Origin: an uncultured Chloroflexota bacterium
GTDB lineage: Bacteria; Chloroflexota; Dehalococcoidia; SAR202; UBA11138
Assembly: GCA_913046025.1 (NCBI GenBank)
Contig: CAJWRP010000089.1
Span: 1-7,730 of the forward strand
Length of the DNA stretch: 7,730 bases
Direction: 5' to 3'
Position 1 is the stretch's first letter; every line of letters begins with the position of its first letter. The position numbers and the translations under genes were made by a program. This document shows positions 1 to 6,440 of this stretch, one piece after another. The notes under the pieces are model-generated. The model ran no database searches, was not told the origin of the DNA, and worked only from the letters and a program-made list of their open reading frames with translations.

Positions 1-2
1 GG

Positions 3-641
3 TTCGATACGACCACCGGCCAGGGGAAGACGCAGGTTGTCGAGACGGTCTACCCATTAATCGCCGCGCAGAACTCTCTGGATCAGGACCGTTACCTCCG
101 TATGCTGTCACAAGCCATCGACGTGACGCAGGAAGCCCTAAAAGCAAGCATCCCCCGCTCACAGTCGCCCCGCAGACGCGGCCCAGCCTCCTCTCCGACC
201 AGAACTCCGACTGGGGTGTCAACTACTACACTTGGTGCCAGTCCTGAAGCTGCGCTGGAAGATTACACAATGGCGCTGCTGATGCAGAGGCCCGAATTCA
301 AGGAGATGATGGCCGAATTTTCTCCTGAGCACCTTCGCAGCTCTGAGCACAGAGAGATATTAGCCATATGGCTTGACACATCCAACATCGAAGAACTTCA
401 AAATTCTTTGGATGAGACCCTGCATGCGCGACTTCAGAGTCTGATAGATCAGGACATGGTTCTCGGCGACTTCAGAGCATCAGAAAGAGCGCTTGACCAG
501 TGCCTTCGCAGGCTTCGACAAAGGCATCTAAAGGAGCTTCAAGAGACCCTTCTGGACACAGCAGACGCCAGCATTCCCCCATCTCGAGACCTTGAGCAGG
601 AAATCGCCAGCGTAAATGCAGCGATAAAGTTGGCTGAATAA
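3..641 (+). CDS. dnaG: DNA primase DnaG, C-terminal part (5' end outside window)
   Basis: DnaG makes the RNA primers for chromosomal replication and docks on the replicative helicase through its C-terminal domain. The frame is open from the left edge, so the 212 residues seen are the C-terminal part only. The first ~50 residues (VYPLIAAQNSLDQDRYLRML, then a short helix) match the end of the primase catalytic core, where 'PLIA...DRYL' is typical. Residues ~51-79 are a Ser/Pro/Arg/Thr-rich linker. Residues ~80-212 are mostly helical and Leu/Glu-rich, fitting the helicase-binding domain, including the common 'PEF...' element. The zinc finger and TOPRIM motifs lie upstream and cannot be checked. 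The internal ATG at 102 is not the true start. The stop is TAA. The next gene downstream is the sigma factor, the common dnaG-rpoD arrangement, which supports the call. Confidence 0.88.
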   Translation, partial: FDTTTGQGKTQVVETVYPLIAAQNSLDQDRYLRMLSQAIDVTQEALKASIPRSQSPRRRGPASSPTRTPTGVSTTTLGASPEAALEDYTMALLMQRPEFKEMMAEFSPEHLRSSEHREILAIWLDTSNIEELQNSLDETLHARLQSLIDQDMVLGDFRASERALDQCLRRLRQRHLKELQETLLDTADASIPPSRDLEQEIASVNAAIKLAE

Positions 642-838
642 GGTCTCTTGCAACAACATTGCACACCTTATATCCGCCTATAGCTGCATTAATGCGCGTT
701 AGTAATCCCCCTATTGAGGTCTATATACAGTCTCCACTTTTTTAAATGAAGCCCCATCACGAGGTGAACGTTCCGCCGCAGAAATACTTTCCGAACCGAT
801 GCGAACACCTTAGCAGCCCAAAACGGAGTTGCTTTTAT

Positions 839-1336
839 ATGAATAATTCCTTGGACGATCAGGCCTTAGAGGAACTAGAACTGGTCTTTACCAAGCCAGA
901 TCTCGCCGATGAGCTTCCCACAAGCCGCCAGTCGGGCACCTACGGAACCACATCAGAGGACAGCGAAGACTCTCCCTTCTTTGATATCTTCGATACCAGA
1001 CCCAGATCTCAAGACTACTCCGATTTGGATCCCGATGACATCGAAGAGGAAGAGAAGACCAAAAACGGTTCCCCTAATCTTGACCCCAATTGGGATGGGA
1101 ATTACGAAAATATCGACATGACCGATGACCCGGTCCGAATGTACCTGCGAGAGATCGGTCGGGTTGGCCTGCTTAAAGCCGCCGATGAGCGCACCCTGGC
1201 GCGCCGAATAGAGGCCTACAAGCATGTTGAAGTCGTGGAAACAGAGCTAAAGGAATCCCAGGGAACTTCTCCCATGACGTGGATGTTCGTCCAGCAGTTT
1301 CTCAAGAGCTTATGCACACTCCCAGCCGCTACATAA
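839..1336 (+). CDS. rpoD: RpoD open segment 1: acidic N-terminus and region 1.2
   Basis: This 165-codon segment runs to a TAA that is reached only because of the frameshift. Residues ~1-95 are acidic and low-complexity, with runs of Asp, Glu and Ser, and take the place of region 1.1. Residues ~96-136 are region 1.2 (DDPVRMYLREIGRVGLLKAA...LARRIEAYKH), which contacts the promoter discriminator. The last ~30 residues enter the variable non-conserved region and homology is lost just before the stop. In the other frame, phase 1, a plausible continuation (YISFDGKRTLISLISDAKL) starts at 1330, which places the frame change at about 1320-1336. No slippery heptamer for programmed frameshifting is visible there. 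Confidence 0.7.
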   Translation: MNNSLDDQALEELELVFTKPDLADELPTSRQSGTYGTTSEDSEDSPFFDIFDTRPRSQDYSDLDPDDIEEEEKTKNGSPNLDPNWDGNYENIDMTDDPVRMYLREIGRVGLLKAADERTLARRIEAYKHVEVVETELKESQGTSPMTWMFVQQFLKSLCTLPAAT

Positions 1337-1389
1337 GCTTTGACGGCAAAAGAACTCTGATCAGCCTGATCTCCGATGCCAAGTTGTGA

Positions 1390-1923
1390 GAGGTCTTGGA
1401 AGGGAAGATGCCCGAGAAGACGCTCAACTTCATTGCTGAAATACTGAACATCGAGCCGGATCAGGCCAAGGCCGATATCCGCAAACTAGCCCCTAACACC
1501 AGACTGCTGCCCAAGGAAATTCTGGACAGCCTCAGCTCAGAGCCTACCTTGGCCGAACTGGAGTCCATGGCAGATTCCCAAGCGTTCAAGGATTCCATCG
1601 AGTCCCACGACAACGCCATTCAAAGCCACCTCGATCAGCTCAAAGAGGAAGGGGCAAAGTCCCAAAGGCACCTGGCAGAGGCCAACCTCAGACTGGTAGT
1701 CAGTGTGGCCAAGAAGTACATCGGTCGGGGTATGTCGCTCCTGGACCTGGTGCAACAGGGAAACATAGGCCTAATCAGGGCCGTCGAGAAGTTCGACTAC
1801 CGCAAAGGATATAAGTTCAGCACCTACGCCACCTGGTGGATCAGGCAGGCCATCACCAGGGCAATCGCTGACCAGGCGCGGACCATTAGAATTCCTGTGC
1901 ACATGGTAGAGACCATCAACTAG
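1390..1923 (+). CDS. rpoD: RpoD open segment 2: non-conserved region and region 2 (core- and -10-binding)
   Basis: This segment is open between the TGA at 1387 and the TAG at 1921. Its first ~90 codons are the variable region ([19 protein letters not shown]...). Region 2 starts near 1669 with [20 protein letters not shown] and [20 protein letters not shown], which is the core-polymerase-binding surface. From about 1816 come the aromatic [20 protein letters not shown], which melts and reads the -10 element, and then [14 protein letters not shown]. All key aromatic and basic residues are present. One small oddity is LVQQGN where most family members have LIQEGN. Strong conservation on both sides of the stops shows that any decay is recent. 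Confidence 0.7.
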   Translation, partial: EVLEGKMPEKTLNFIAEILNIEPDQAKADIRKLAPNTRLLPKEILDSLSSEPTLAELESMADSQAFKDSIESHDNAIQSHLDQLKEEGAKSQRHLAEANLRLVVSVAKKYIGRGMSLLDLVQQGNIGLIRAVEKFDYRKGYKFSTYATWWIRQAITRAIADQARTIRIPVHMVETIN

Positions 1924-2376
1924 CTGCTGCGCATTAGCCGCAGGCTGGTCCAGGAATTCGGTCGCGAGCCAACCAGCGAGGAGATAGGCCTACACATGGA
2001 GGTATCTCCTGAGAGGGTCCGCGGAATCCTAAAGCTGTCGCAAGAGCCGGTATCGCTGGAAACACCTATAGGTGAAGAAGACGATAGCCATCTGGGAGAC
2101 TTCATAGAGGACCGCGCCACGCTGGCACCCGCCGAGGCTGCATCTTACCGCGTACTTCGACAGCAGGTTGAGGAAGTACTGGAAAGCCTCAGTGAACGAG
2201 AGTCTAAGATCCTTCAACTCCGATTCAGACTTGAGGACGGTCGTAGCCGCACGCTGGAAGAGGTCGGCCTGGACTTCGGGGTGACTCGAGAGCGCATCCG
2301 GCAGATAGAGGCGAAGGCGCTACGAAAACTGCGCCACCCAAGCCGTTCCAAGAAACTGCGAGACTTCTTGGACTGA
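1924..2376 (+). CDS. rpoD: RpoD open segment 3: regions 3 and 4 (-35 binding)
   Basis: Directly after the TAG, the same frame continues with [20 protein letters not shown], the region 3 helices. It then reads the region 3.2 linker ([20 protein letters not shown]), region 4.1 ([20 protein letters not shown]) and the region 4.2 helix-turn-helix ([20 protein letters not shown]...KALRKLRHP, about 2248-2337). The first ATG inside the segment is at 1996. A GAGGAG at 1978-1983 lies 12 bases before it, so a short regions 3-4 protein could be translated, although nothing shows that it is. Such a piece lacks region 2 and would not be a working sigma factor. The natural stop is TGA at 2374. Confidence 0.7.
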   Translation: MLRISRRLVQEFGREPTSEEIGLHMEVSPERVRGILKLSQEPVSLETPIGEEDDSHLGDFIEDRATLAPAEAASYRVLRQQVEEVLESLSERESKILQLRFRLEDGRSRTLEEVGLDFGVTRERIRQIEAKALRKLRHPSRSKKLRDFLD

Positions 2377-2526
2377 CTTATCGGCCGTTGCCGCGCTCAG
2401 AACTCTCCATTGAGGAAGGCTAAATTCCCACGGATTACGGGCAATTAATCTGATAAAATCGCAATGTGATAGTTTGAATATTACAGATCTTTTTGCACGG
2501 GTCGTTGCCAGGTGTCTGCGTATTGC

Positions 2527-2567
2527 AATTCACCATGTCGACGGTCCCAGGGAAGACATGGTGAATT
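2527..2567. repeat. Perfect 13-base inverted repeat just before the DUF362 start codon
   Basis: AATTCACCATGTC (2527-2539) and its exact reverse complement GACATGGTGAATT (2555-2567) flank a 15-base spacer. The spacer holds the small palindrome TCCCAGGGA (2545-2553). The right arm ends two bases before the ATG at 2570. In mRNA this would fold into a hairpin next to the start codon. In DNA it could be a dimeric repressor site. A four-codon mini-frame (ATG GTG AAT TAG, 2558-2569) lies in the right arm, directly against the start codon. The identity of the arms is certain; the function is inferred. Confidence 0.75.
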
Positions 2568-2569
2568 AG

Positions 2570-3688
2570 ATGACTACCAGCCCTAGCGATCAGCAGCCCC
2601 AGACGAGCGCGACGATCACCAAGTCCAAGGTGGCTGTCGTTTACACTACGCCGGAGACAGTGCTGGAGGACATCGGCCGCGCCATGCGTCTGGCTGACTA
2701 CGAAAAACACATGCCAAAGGAGAACGACACACTCCTGAAGGCCAACATCTCCTGGCAATACTACTACCCCGCATGCTCAACATCACCGTGGCAGCTGGAC
2801 GGCGTGATACGTACGCTGAAGGAAGACGGCTACACGAACCTCATACCAACCCACAACGGCACTGTGGTTGTGGACGCACGCGAGGGTGAGGTGGCCAACA
2901 AGCACCGCGTGGTAGAGCAAGCCCACGGCCTGGAAAGCCTTCACCTGGAAGAGTCTCCCTGGATGGACTTTAAGCCCAAGTCCAAGATGATCGCGCTGGA
3001 CCAGGTCTACCCCAAGGGCTTCCAGATTCCCGAGGCGTTCCCGGGCAAGAACATCCTGCACCTGCCCACCATGAAAACCCACGTGTTCACGACGATTACG
3101 GGGGCGATGAAGAACGCCTTTGGAGGCCTGCTTAACCACCAGCGCCACTGGACTCATCCTGTAATCCACGAGACGCTGGTTGACCTGCTGCAGATTCAGA
3201 AGGAGATCCATCCGGGCATATTCGCCGTCACAGACGGCACCTTTGCCGGGGACGGACCTGGACCCAGGGCCATGCGCTGGCACATAAAGAACGTCATTCT
3301 CGCTGGTGCCGATCAGGTGGCGGTGGACGCCGTGGCTGCCAAGATGATGGGCTTCGACCCTATGACCATCAAGTTCATCTGGATGGCGCACGAAATGGGC
3401 CTGGGTTGCGCCAACATCGACGACATCGAGGTCGTTGGCGAGGACATCAGCAATGTAAACTGGCACTTCACCGGCGCCGAGAATACGCTGTTCAGCCTGA
3501 GCCAAAAGTCGGTGTACTGGGGACCACTACGGTCGCTAGAAAACATCCTTACCAGGTCTCCGCTAATCAACGTGGGCATCGCGGCTTCCAATACCTACCA
3601 CAACTCCTACTGGATGCCGTTCAAGGGTCGCAAACGAGTCAAGGATGCGCTGGATACCGAGTGGGGCCAGCTCTTCCAAAGCTATTAG
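2570..3688 (+). CDS. DUF362 domain-containing protein
   Basis: A 372-residue protein of the DUF362 family. Members are poorly understood, and some are fused to ferredoxin domains. The diagnostic stretch LHLPTMKTHVFTTITGAMKN (about residues 163-182) matches the family core 'LPKLKTH...TGA.KN'. It is followed by a DGT...GDGPGPR motif (residues 222-232) and AGADQVAVDAVAAKMMGFDP (residues 245-264), which resembles the usual 'D.VA.DAVA...MG.DP' segment. No 4Fe-4S ferredoxin motif is present and only two cysteines were seen (69 and 280). No signal peptide or membrane segment is apparent, so a soluble cytoplasmic protein is likely. The ATG at 2570 has no good Shine-Dalgarno sequence; the closest is GGGA at 2550-2553, inside the inverted repeat. 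A possible -10 element (TAAAAT, 2454-2459) has no convincing -35. The gene ends in TAG and converges on the PLP-enzyme gene. The substrate is unknown. Confidence 0.8.
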   Translation: MTTSPSDQQPQTSATITKSKVAVVYTTPETVLEDIGRAMRLADYEKHMPKENDTLLKANISWQYYYPACSTSPWQLDGVIRTLKEDGYTNLIPTHNGTVVVDAREGEVANKHRVVEQAHGLESLHLEESPWMDFKPKSKMIALDQVYPKGFQIPEAFPGKNILHLPTMKTHVFTTITGAMKNAFGGLLNHQRHWTHPVIHETLVDLLQIQKEIHPGIFAVTDGTFAGDGPGPRAMRWHIKNVILAGADQVAVDAVAAKMMGFDPMTIKFIWMAHEMGLGCANIDDIEVVGEDISNVNWHFTGAENTLFSLSQKSVYWGPLRSLENILTRSPLINVGIAASNTYHNSYWMPFKGRKRVKDALDTEWGQLFQSY

Positions 3689-3716
3689 ACTTAGTTCTAC
3701 ATACCCCAAAAATTGC

Positions 3717-3758
3717 ATAAGCCAAAGGGCCTGGATTTCTCCAGGCCCTTTGGCTTAT
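3717..3758. terminator. Bidirectional intrinsic terminator between convergent genes
   Basis: A perfect 19-base-pair stem, ATAAGCCAAAGGGCCTGGA (3717-3735) with its complement at 3740-3758, closes on a TTTC tetraloop. It lies 28 bases after the DUF362 stop and 22 bases past the stop of the convergent minus-strand gene. On the minus strand the stem is followed by GCAATTTTTGG, a T-run suited to terminating the PLP-enzyme transcript. On the plus strand only CTAATG follows, so termination in that direction would rely on stem strength. Confidence 0.85.
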
Positions 3759-3780
3759 CTAATGTGATTGCTGGTTCTTG

Positions 3781-4938
3781 CTATTCGAAGAGGGCGGCTA
3801 TCCTGTCGCCTACAATGTGCTCCTCGTGCTCGTTCAGGCCGAACATGTGAATGGTGATGAAGTCTTCCCAGTCCCGCACTCGCGTCCAGATGGGAGGATC
3901 GCCGGCCTTCAGCTTATCCGCAACCTGCCGAATGTTCATGCCCGTCACGGCCTCGTCTACCCAGAGGTTAAGCCCGAAGGGCTGGTGGCCTATTATGTTG
4001 TCCAGCATCTCGACGCGCACGCCAGGAACAGTCCGAAGGCGAGTCACGATAGTCTGCGTCCGAGTCTCCACATTGGCTAGACGCTCTTCGTGATTCATGG
4101 TCATCCAGCGCCTCACGGCGGCAACACAGCCCATCATCTCCTGTCGATCAACCTTATGCGGTCGGCCGATACCCCGCACTCGCCTGCCCTCGTAAGATGC
4201 GAATGCCTGGAGTCCCAGCTTGTAAATCATCTCCTCGGTACCCAGCGCCAGGCCCACCGACTGCGATGCACCCAGGTATTTGGCCGCTATGCACTGGAAG
4301 TCGGCTCCCATGCGCACGTACTTCCCGAAATTCTCCAGAGGGTAAATCTGACCTGCCGCGTCTACCGTGACAGGGAGGCCCTTGCCGTGGGCTATCTCGA
4401 TGGTCTCCTCCAGGGATAGCGCATGTGGGTCTGGACTTTGCTCCACGGCGTAATAGTGCACGGCGGCAGTGTTGGGCCCTATTGCATCCTCCAGATCCTG
4501 GTCTGTAGTTCGCTCCTCGCTGCCGAAGTCGACCAGTTTAGCCCCAGCGAGCTCAAGACAGCGGTCATACCAGTAATGCATCATATAGCGCTGTCGGTTC
4601 TGGATGAGAATCTCGTTCTTCATGCCAGTGGTATCCGGCAACTGTTCAATCTTGTCGTCATCGTCGCCCGCCATAATCGCGGCGGTGGCCAGCGTCAGCG
4701 CAGAGCCTGCGCCCGAAGTGATGTATGCAGCCGGAACGTTAACGATATCGGCAATGAACTTGCCAGCCTTCTCCTCGAGCTCCATGAGAGGAACGTAGGC
4801 CTGGTTAGCCATGGCCATGGCCTCCACCACCTCTGGGACCGGCGTAGAGCCGCCCAATAGGGTCACGCTGCCTGTGGCGTTGATGATGGGATTGGCGCCC
4901 AGTTCCTTGTAAATACTTGCCCAGTCTGCAGATACCAT
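3781..4938 (-). CDS. PLP-dependent SelA / D-glucosaminate-6-phosphate ammonia-lyase-like enzyme
   Basis: A 385-residue fold-type I PLP enzyme, close to the usual family length. The N-terminal NPIINATGSVTLLGGSTPVP (16-35) matches the 'N..G....LGGS..P.EV..AM' signature of this SelA-like group. TSGAGSALTLATAAIMAG (74-91) is the phosphate-binding segment. VDAAGQIYP (192-200) carries Asp193, expected to pair with the PLP ring nitrogen. CIAAKYLGASQSVGLALG (216-233) carries Lys220, the likely Schiff-base lysine. GIGRPHKVDRQEMMG (256-270) is the conserved 'GR..KV...E..G' block. GGAGG at 4944-4948, five bases before the ATG, fixes the start. True selenocysteine synthase is unlikely, since nothing else for selenium use is seen. 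An ammonia-lyase, dehydratase or racemase acting on an amino-sugar acid or amino acid is more plausible. The substrate is unknown. Confidence 0.8.
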   Translation of the reverse strand: MVSADWASIYKELGANPIINATGSVTLLGGSTPVPEVVEAMAMANQAYVPLMELEEKAGKFIADIVNVPAAYITSGAGSALTLATAAIMAGDDDDKIEQLPDTTGMKNEILIQNRQRYMMHYWYDRCLELAGAKLVDFGSEERTTDQDLEDAIGPNTAAVHYYAVEQSPDPHALSLEETIEIAHGKGLPVTVDAAGQIYPLENFGKYVRMGADFQCIAAKYLGASQSVGLALGTEEMIYKLGLQAFASYEGRRVRGIGRPHKVDRQEMMGCVAAVRRWMTMNHEERLANVETRTQTIVTRLRTVPGVRVEMLDNIIGHQPFGLNLWVDEAVTGMNIRQVADKLKAGDPPIWTRVRDWEDFITIHMFGLNEHEEHIVGDRIAALFE

Positions 4939-4988
4939 TGTCGCCTCCGTCCGGTTGCTGATGTCTGTATTGTCGGCAACATGCTACT

Positions 4989-5017
4989 GCAATAGAGATG
5001 TCTGAACAACCTGGCAA
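4989..5017 (-). promoter_or_regulatory. Possible sigma-70 promoter for the PLP-enzyme gene
   Basis: On the minus strand, TTGCCA (5017-5012; five of six consensus -35 bases) is followed after exactly 17 bases by TATTGC (4994-4989), a poor -10. It lies about 50 bases upstream of the start codon, after the likely terminators of the preceding gene, where an independent promoter would be expected. The weak -10 keeps confidence low. Confidence 0.22.
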
Positions 5018-5040
5018 CCAGCGGCGTGTTTAGAGGAGTG

Positions 5041-5078
5041 AAAAAGAAGAAAGACCGCGTTCCTATTACGCAAGGAAC
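5041..5078 (-). terminator. Weak second hairpin with a pyrimidine-rich tail
   Basis: Read on the minus strand, GTTCCT (5078-5073), an 8-base loop and AGGAAC (5064-5059) form a 6-base-pair stem. It is followed by GCGGTCTTTCTTCTTTTT. The tail is T-rich but interrupted and starts four bases from the stem. It may be a backup terminator for the 106-residue gene, or chance. Confidence 0.22.
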
Positions 5079-5107
5079 TTGGCGAGGTTAGTGACCTTGG
5101 CACTACG

Positions 5108-5135
5108 AAAAAAGACGGGCTAGGTCAAGCCTGTC
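5108..5135 (-). terminator. Likely intrinsic terminator of the 106-residue gene
   Basis: On the minus strand, GACAGGCT, loop TGACCT and AGCCCGTC form an eight-position stem with one internal A/C mismatch. It is followed immediately by six T residues (5113-5108). The hairpin begins inside the stop codon of the upstream gene. This would separate its transcription from the PLP-enzyme gene downstream on the same strand. Confidence 0.5.
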
Positions 5136-5454
5136 AGCTCATGAACTGATAGCCGCCGCCCTCGCCTTCGAAATCCCGAGTGCTGTAGACGCCCAAGTCT
5201 CGCCCCTGGTGAACGTGGATAATGACCTCTTGCCTAACGATGCCGACCGAATCCAGCAATTCCTCGTCGATTCTATCGATCAGGTCCTGGATTTCGTCGG
5301 TGGTCAGGCTCTCGTCCACGCTGAGGGTTGCATGAATCACAGCCTCTGCGAAATGGATGTCCACTCGGCCAATATTGCGGTCTTCCTCATCAACCACAGT
5401 GTAGCATTCGGAATTAGGAGTCCGGCACTCCCGCTCAAAGTCGAACTCTGGCAT
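5134..5454 (-). CDS. Small hypothetical protein (106 aa)
   Basis: I do not recognise a specific family. The protein is acidic and soluble, with no signal or membrane segment. Residues ~29-47 (IGRVDIHFAEAVIHATLSVD) look like a beta strand pair. Residues ~49-68 (SLTTDEIQDLIDRIDEELLD) look like an amphipathic helix. Residues ~71-84 (GIVRQEVIIHVHQG) look like a further strand. This resembles in outline the ferredoxin-like fold of the cytoplasmic domain of cation-diffusion-facilitator proteins, including the two His in the final strand, but the similarity is only impressionistic. AGGTG at 5462-5466, seven bases before the ATG, supports the start. The gene begins 35 bases after the ProA stop on the same strand, so the two could be co-transcribed. 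Confidence 0.6.
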   Translation of the reverse strand: MPEFDFERECRTPNSECYTVVDEEDRNIGRVDIHFAEAVIHATLSVDESLTTDEIQDLIDRIDEELLDSVGIVRQEVIIHVHQGRDLGVYSTRDFEGEGGGYQFMS

Positions 5455-5489
5455 CCGCTAACACCTACCCATCTCAAAATCGTTGAGGA

Positions 5490-6167
5490 TCAATTACGCA
5501 CCTGGCCATTCCCCATGACGGTCCACTTGTAGGAGGTAAGCTCTTTGAGGCCCATAGGCCCTCTGGCGTGGATCTTGTTGGTGCTGATAGCAACCTCGGC
5601 TCCCAGGCCGAACTGCGCGCCATCGTTAAAGCGGGTCGAGGCGTTAATGAACACCGCAGCGGCGTCAACCTCATCCATGAAGCGCATCGCGGCGGTATAG
5701 TCTTCGGAAACTATAGCTTCGGAGTGGCCTGAACCGTGCTCTAATATGTGGTCCATAGCCTCGTCCATCGAGTCTACGACCTTGATGGACGCAGTCAGTG
5801 ACAAATGCTCGGTGTCCCAGTCTTCAGCGGTAACGGCAATGGCCGATATGCCTTTGGTCGCCCCTACAATGCTTAAGGCTCTGGTATCGCATCGCATCTG
5901 CACACCCTGTTCAGCCCACTTCCGCGCCAGGGCGGGCAGGAAGGTAGGTGCGGTAGCAGAGTGGACGATGACCGTATCTAGCGCGTTGCAAACGGAAGGC
6001 CTAGATACTTTAGCGTTGTTTACGATACTTACTGCCATATTTAGCTCGGCGGCCTTATCGACGTAGGTGTGGCAAACGCCCACACCACCGGTGATGGCAG
6101 GCATGGTGGCCTCCTCAGCCACGCGATCGATTAAGGCCTTGCCTCCTCGGGGAATCAGGAGGTCGAT
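5490..6167 (-). pseudogene. proA: Gamma-glutamyl phosphate reductase ProA, C-terminal portion only
   Basis: ProA reduces gamma-glutamyl phosphate to glutamate-5-semialdehyde with NADPH in proline synthesis. About 224 residues match the C-terminal half: DLLIPRGGKALIDRV, then MPAITGGVGVCHTYVD. Next is the catalytic-cysteine motif RPSVCNALDT (Cys codon near 5988-5990), then INASTRFNDGAQFGLGAEVA and the usual end RGPMGLKELTSYKWTVMGNG. The full family length is about 415-420, so roughly the first 190 residues, with much of the cofactor-binding domain, are missing. Instead the reading frame continues upstream without a stop into a family III CoA-transferase fragment, with the switch near 6162-6170. 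No start codon or ribosome-binding site belongs to this portion. The retained part is otherwise undamaged, which suggests a recent join or an artificial chimera rather than old decay. Confidence 0.82.
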
Positions 6168-6440
6168 CATGCCGCGGGCCTGCACGTGCGGGTCGGCATA
6201 AATATCGGCCGCCGTGTTGACCGGACCACAGGGGACCTTGCCACCAAGCGCTTCAACCACCTGCTGCTTTGTCAGCGGGGCCGTCCAATCCGATATCACC
6301 GCCTCTACAAAAACCCGGTTTCGGGCTCGCACATGCACGTTGCGGGTTCTCTCATCGGCAATCAGATCCTCCCGCCCAATGACTTCGCACAGCACCTGCC
6401 AATGGCCAGGACCAGGAGCGGCAATTGACACTCCGCCGTC
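6165..6440 (-). pseudogene. CaiB/BaiF family III CoA-transferase, internal fragment
   Basis: Family III CoA-transferases move CoA between organic acids. About 91 residues are recognisable: DGGVSIAAPGPGHWQVLCEV, then IGREDLIADERTRN, then a helix ending KQQVVEALGGKVPCGPVNTA and ADIYADPHVQARGM. The PCGPVNTAADIYADPHVQARG block is the family's C-terminal signature. Full proteins are about 400 residues with the catalytic Asp in the N-terminal half, so this piece cannot be active. It is fused in frame to ProA on its C-terminal side. On its N-terminal side it meets an oppositely oriented ParA fragment at about 6424-6440. The frame stays open further, to 6749, but that stretch is only the antisense of parA. 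Confidence 0.78.

Larger units (their letters stand above)
839..2376 (+). pseudogene. rpoD: RNA polymerase sigma-70 factor RpoD, interrupted by a frameshift and two in-frame stops
   Basis: Primary-type sigma factor that directs RNA polymerase to -35/-10 promoters. Reading across the lesions, regions 1.2, 2.1-2.4, 3 and 4 appear in order and are well conserved, so the whole locus is one rpoD gene of about 510 codons. Three lesions break it. The first is a frame change from phase 2 to phase 1 around 1320-1336, most simply one missing base. The second is TGA at 1387, where an Arg is plausible (CGA to TGA). The third is TAG at 1921, in '...HMVETIN*LLRIS', where the family has Lys (AAG to TAG). 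The ATG at 839 is preferred as start because GGAG lies at 825-828, 10 bases upstream. An in-frame ATG at 746 has no ribosome-binding site. Genes here end with TAA, TAG and TGA alike, which argues against a recoded stop. Either the gene is recently dead or the sequence contains errors. Confidence 0.85.

Noticed and set aside
746..838. N-terminal extension of RpoD from the ATG at 746
   Set aside because: There is no ribosome-binding site before 746 and the 31 extra residues do not look like sigma region 1.1. The ATG at 839 has GGAG at suitable spacing.
642..838. Promoter between dnaG and rpoD (TTAGTA 699-704, 17 bases, TATATA 722-727)
   Set aside because: Spacing is right but both boxes match consensus poorly (three and four of six), so it is not supported as a feature.
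1290..1340. Programmed ribosomal frameshift in rpoD
   Set aside because: No slippery heptamer, downstream pseudoknot or stimulatory element is visible, and two further in-frame stops would still block translation.
2377..2526. Regulatory RNA or tRNA in the rpoD-DUF362 gap
   Set aside because: No cloverleaf, riboswitch core or clear promoter pair was found. Only a TAAAAT box (2454-2459) without a -35 partner is visible.
2783..3505. Long 240-codon minus-strand frame opposite the DUF362 gene
   Set aside because: It is antisense to a clearly conserved coding region, with no recognisable domain; a shadow frame.
6214..6423. N-terminal part of ParA in the open frame upstream of 6424
   Set aside because: The predicted residues have no Walker A or ParA character. 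The stretch is the antisense of the CoA-transferase fragment.
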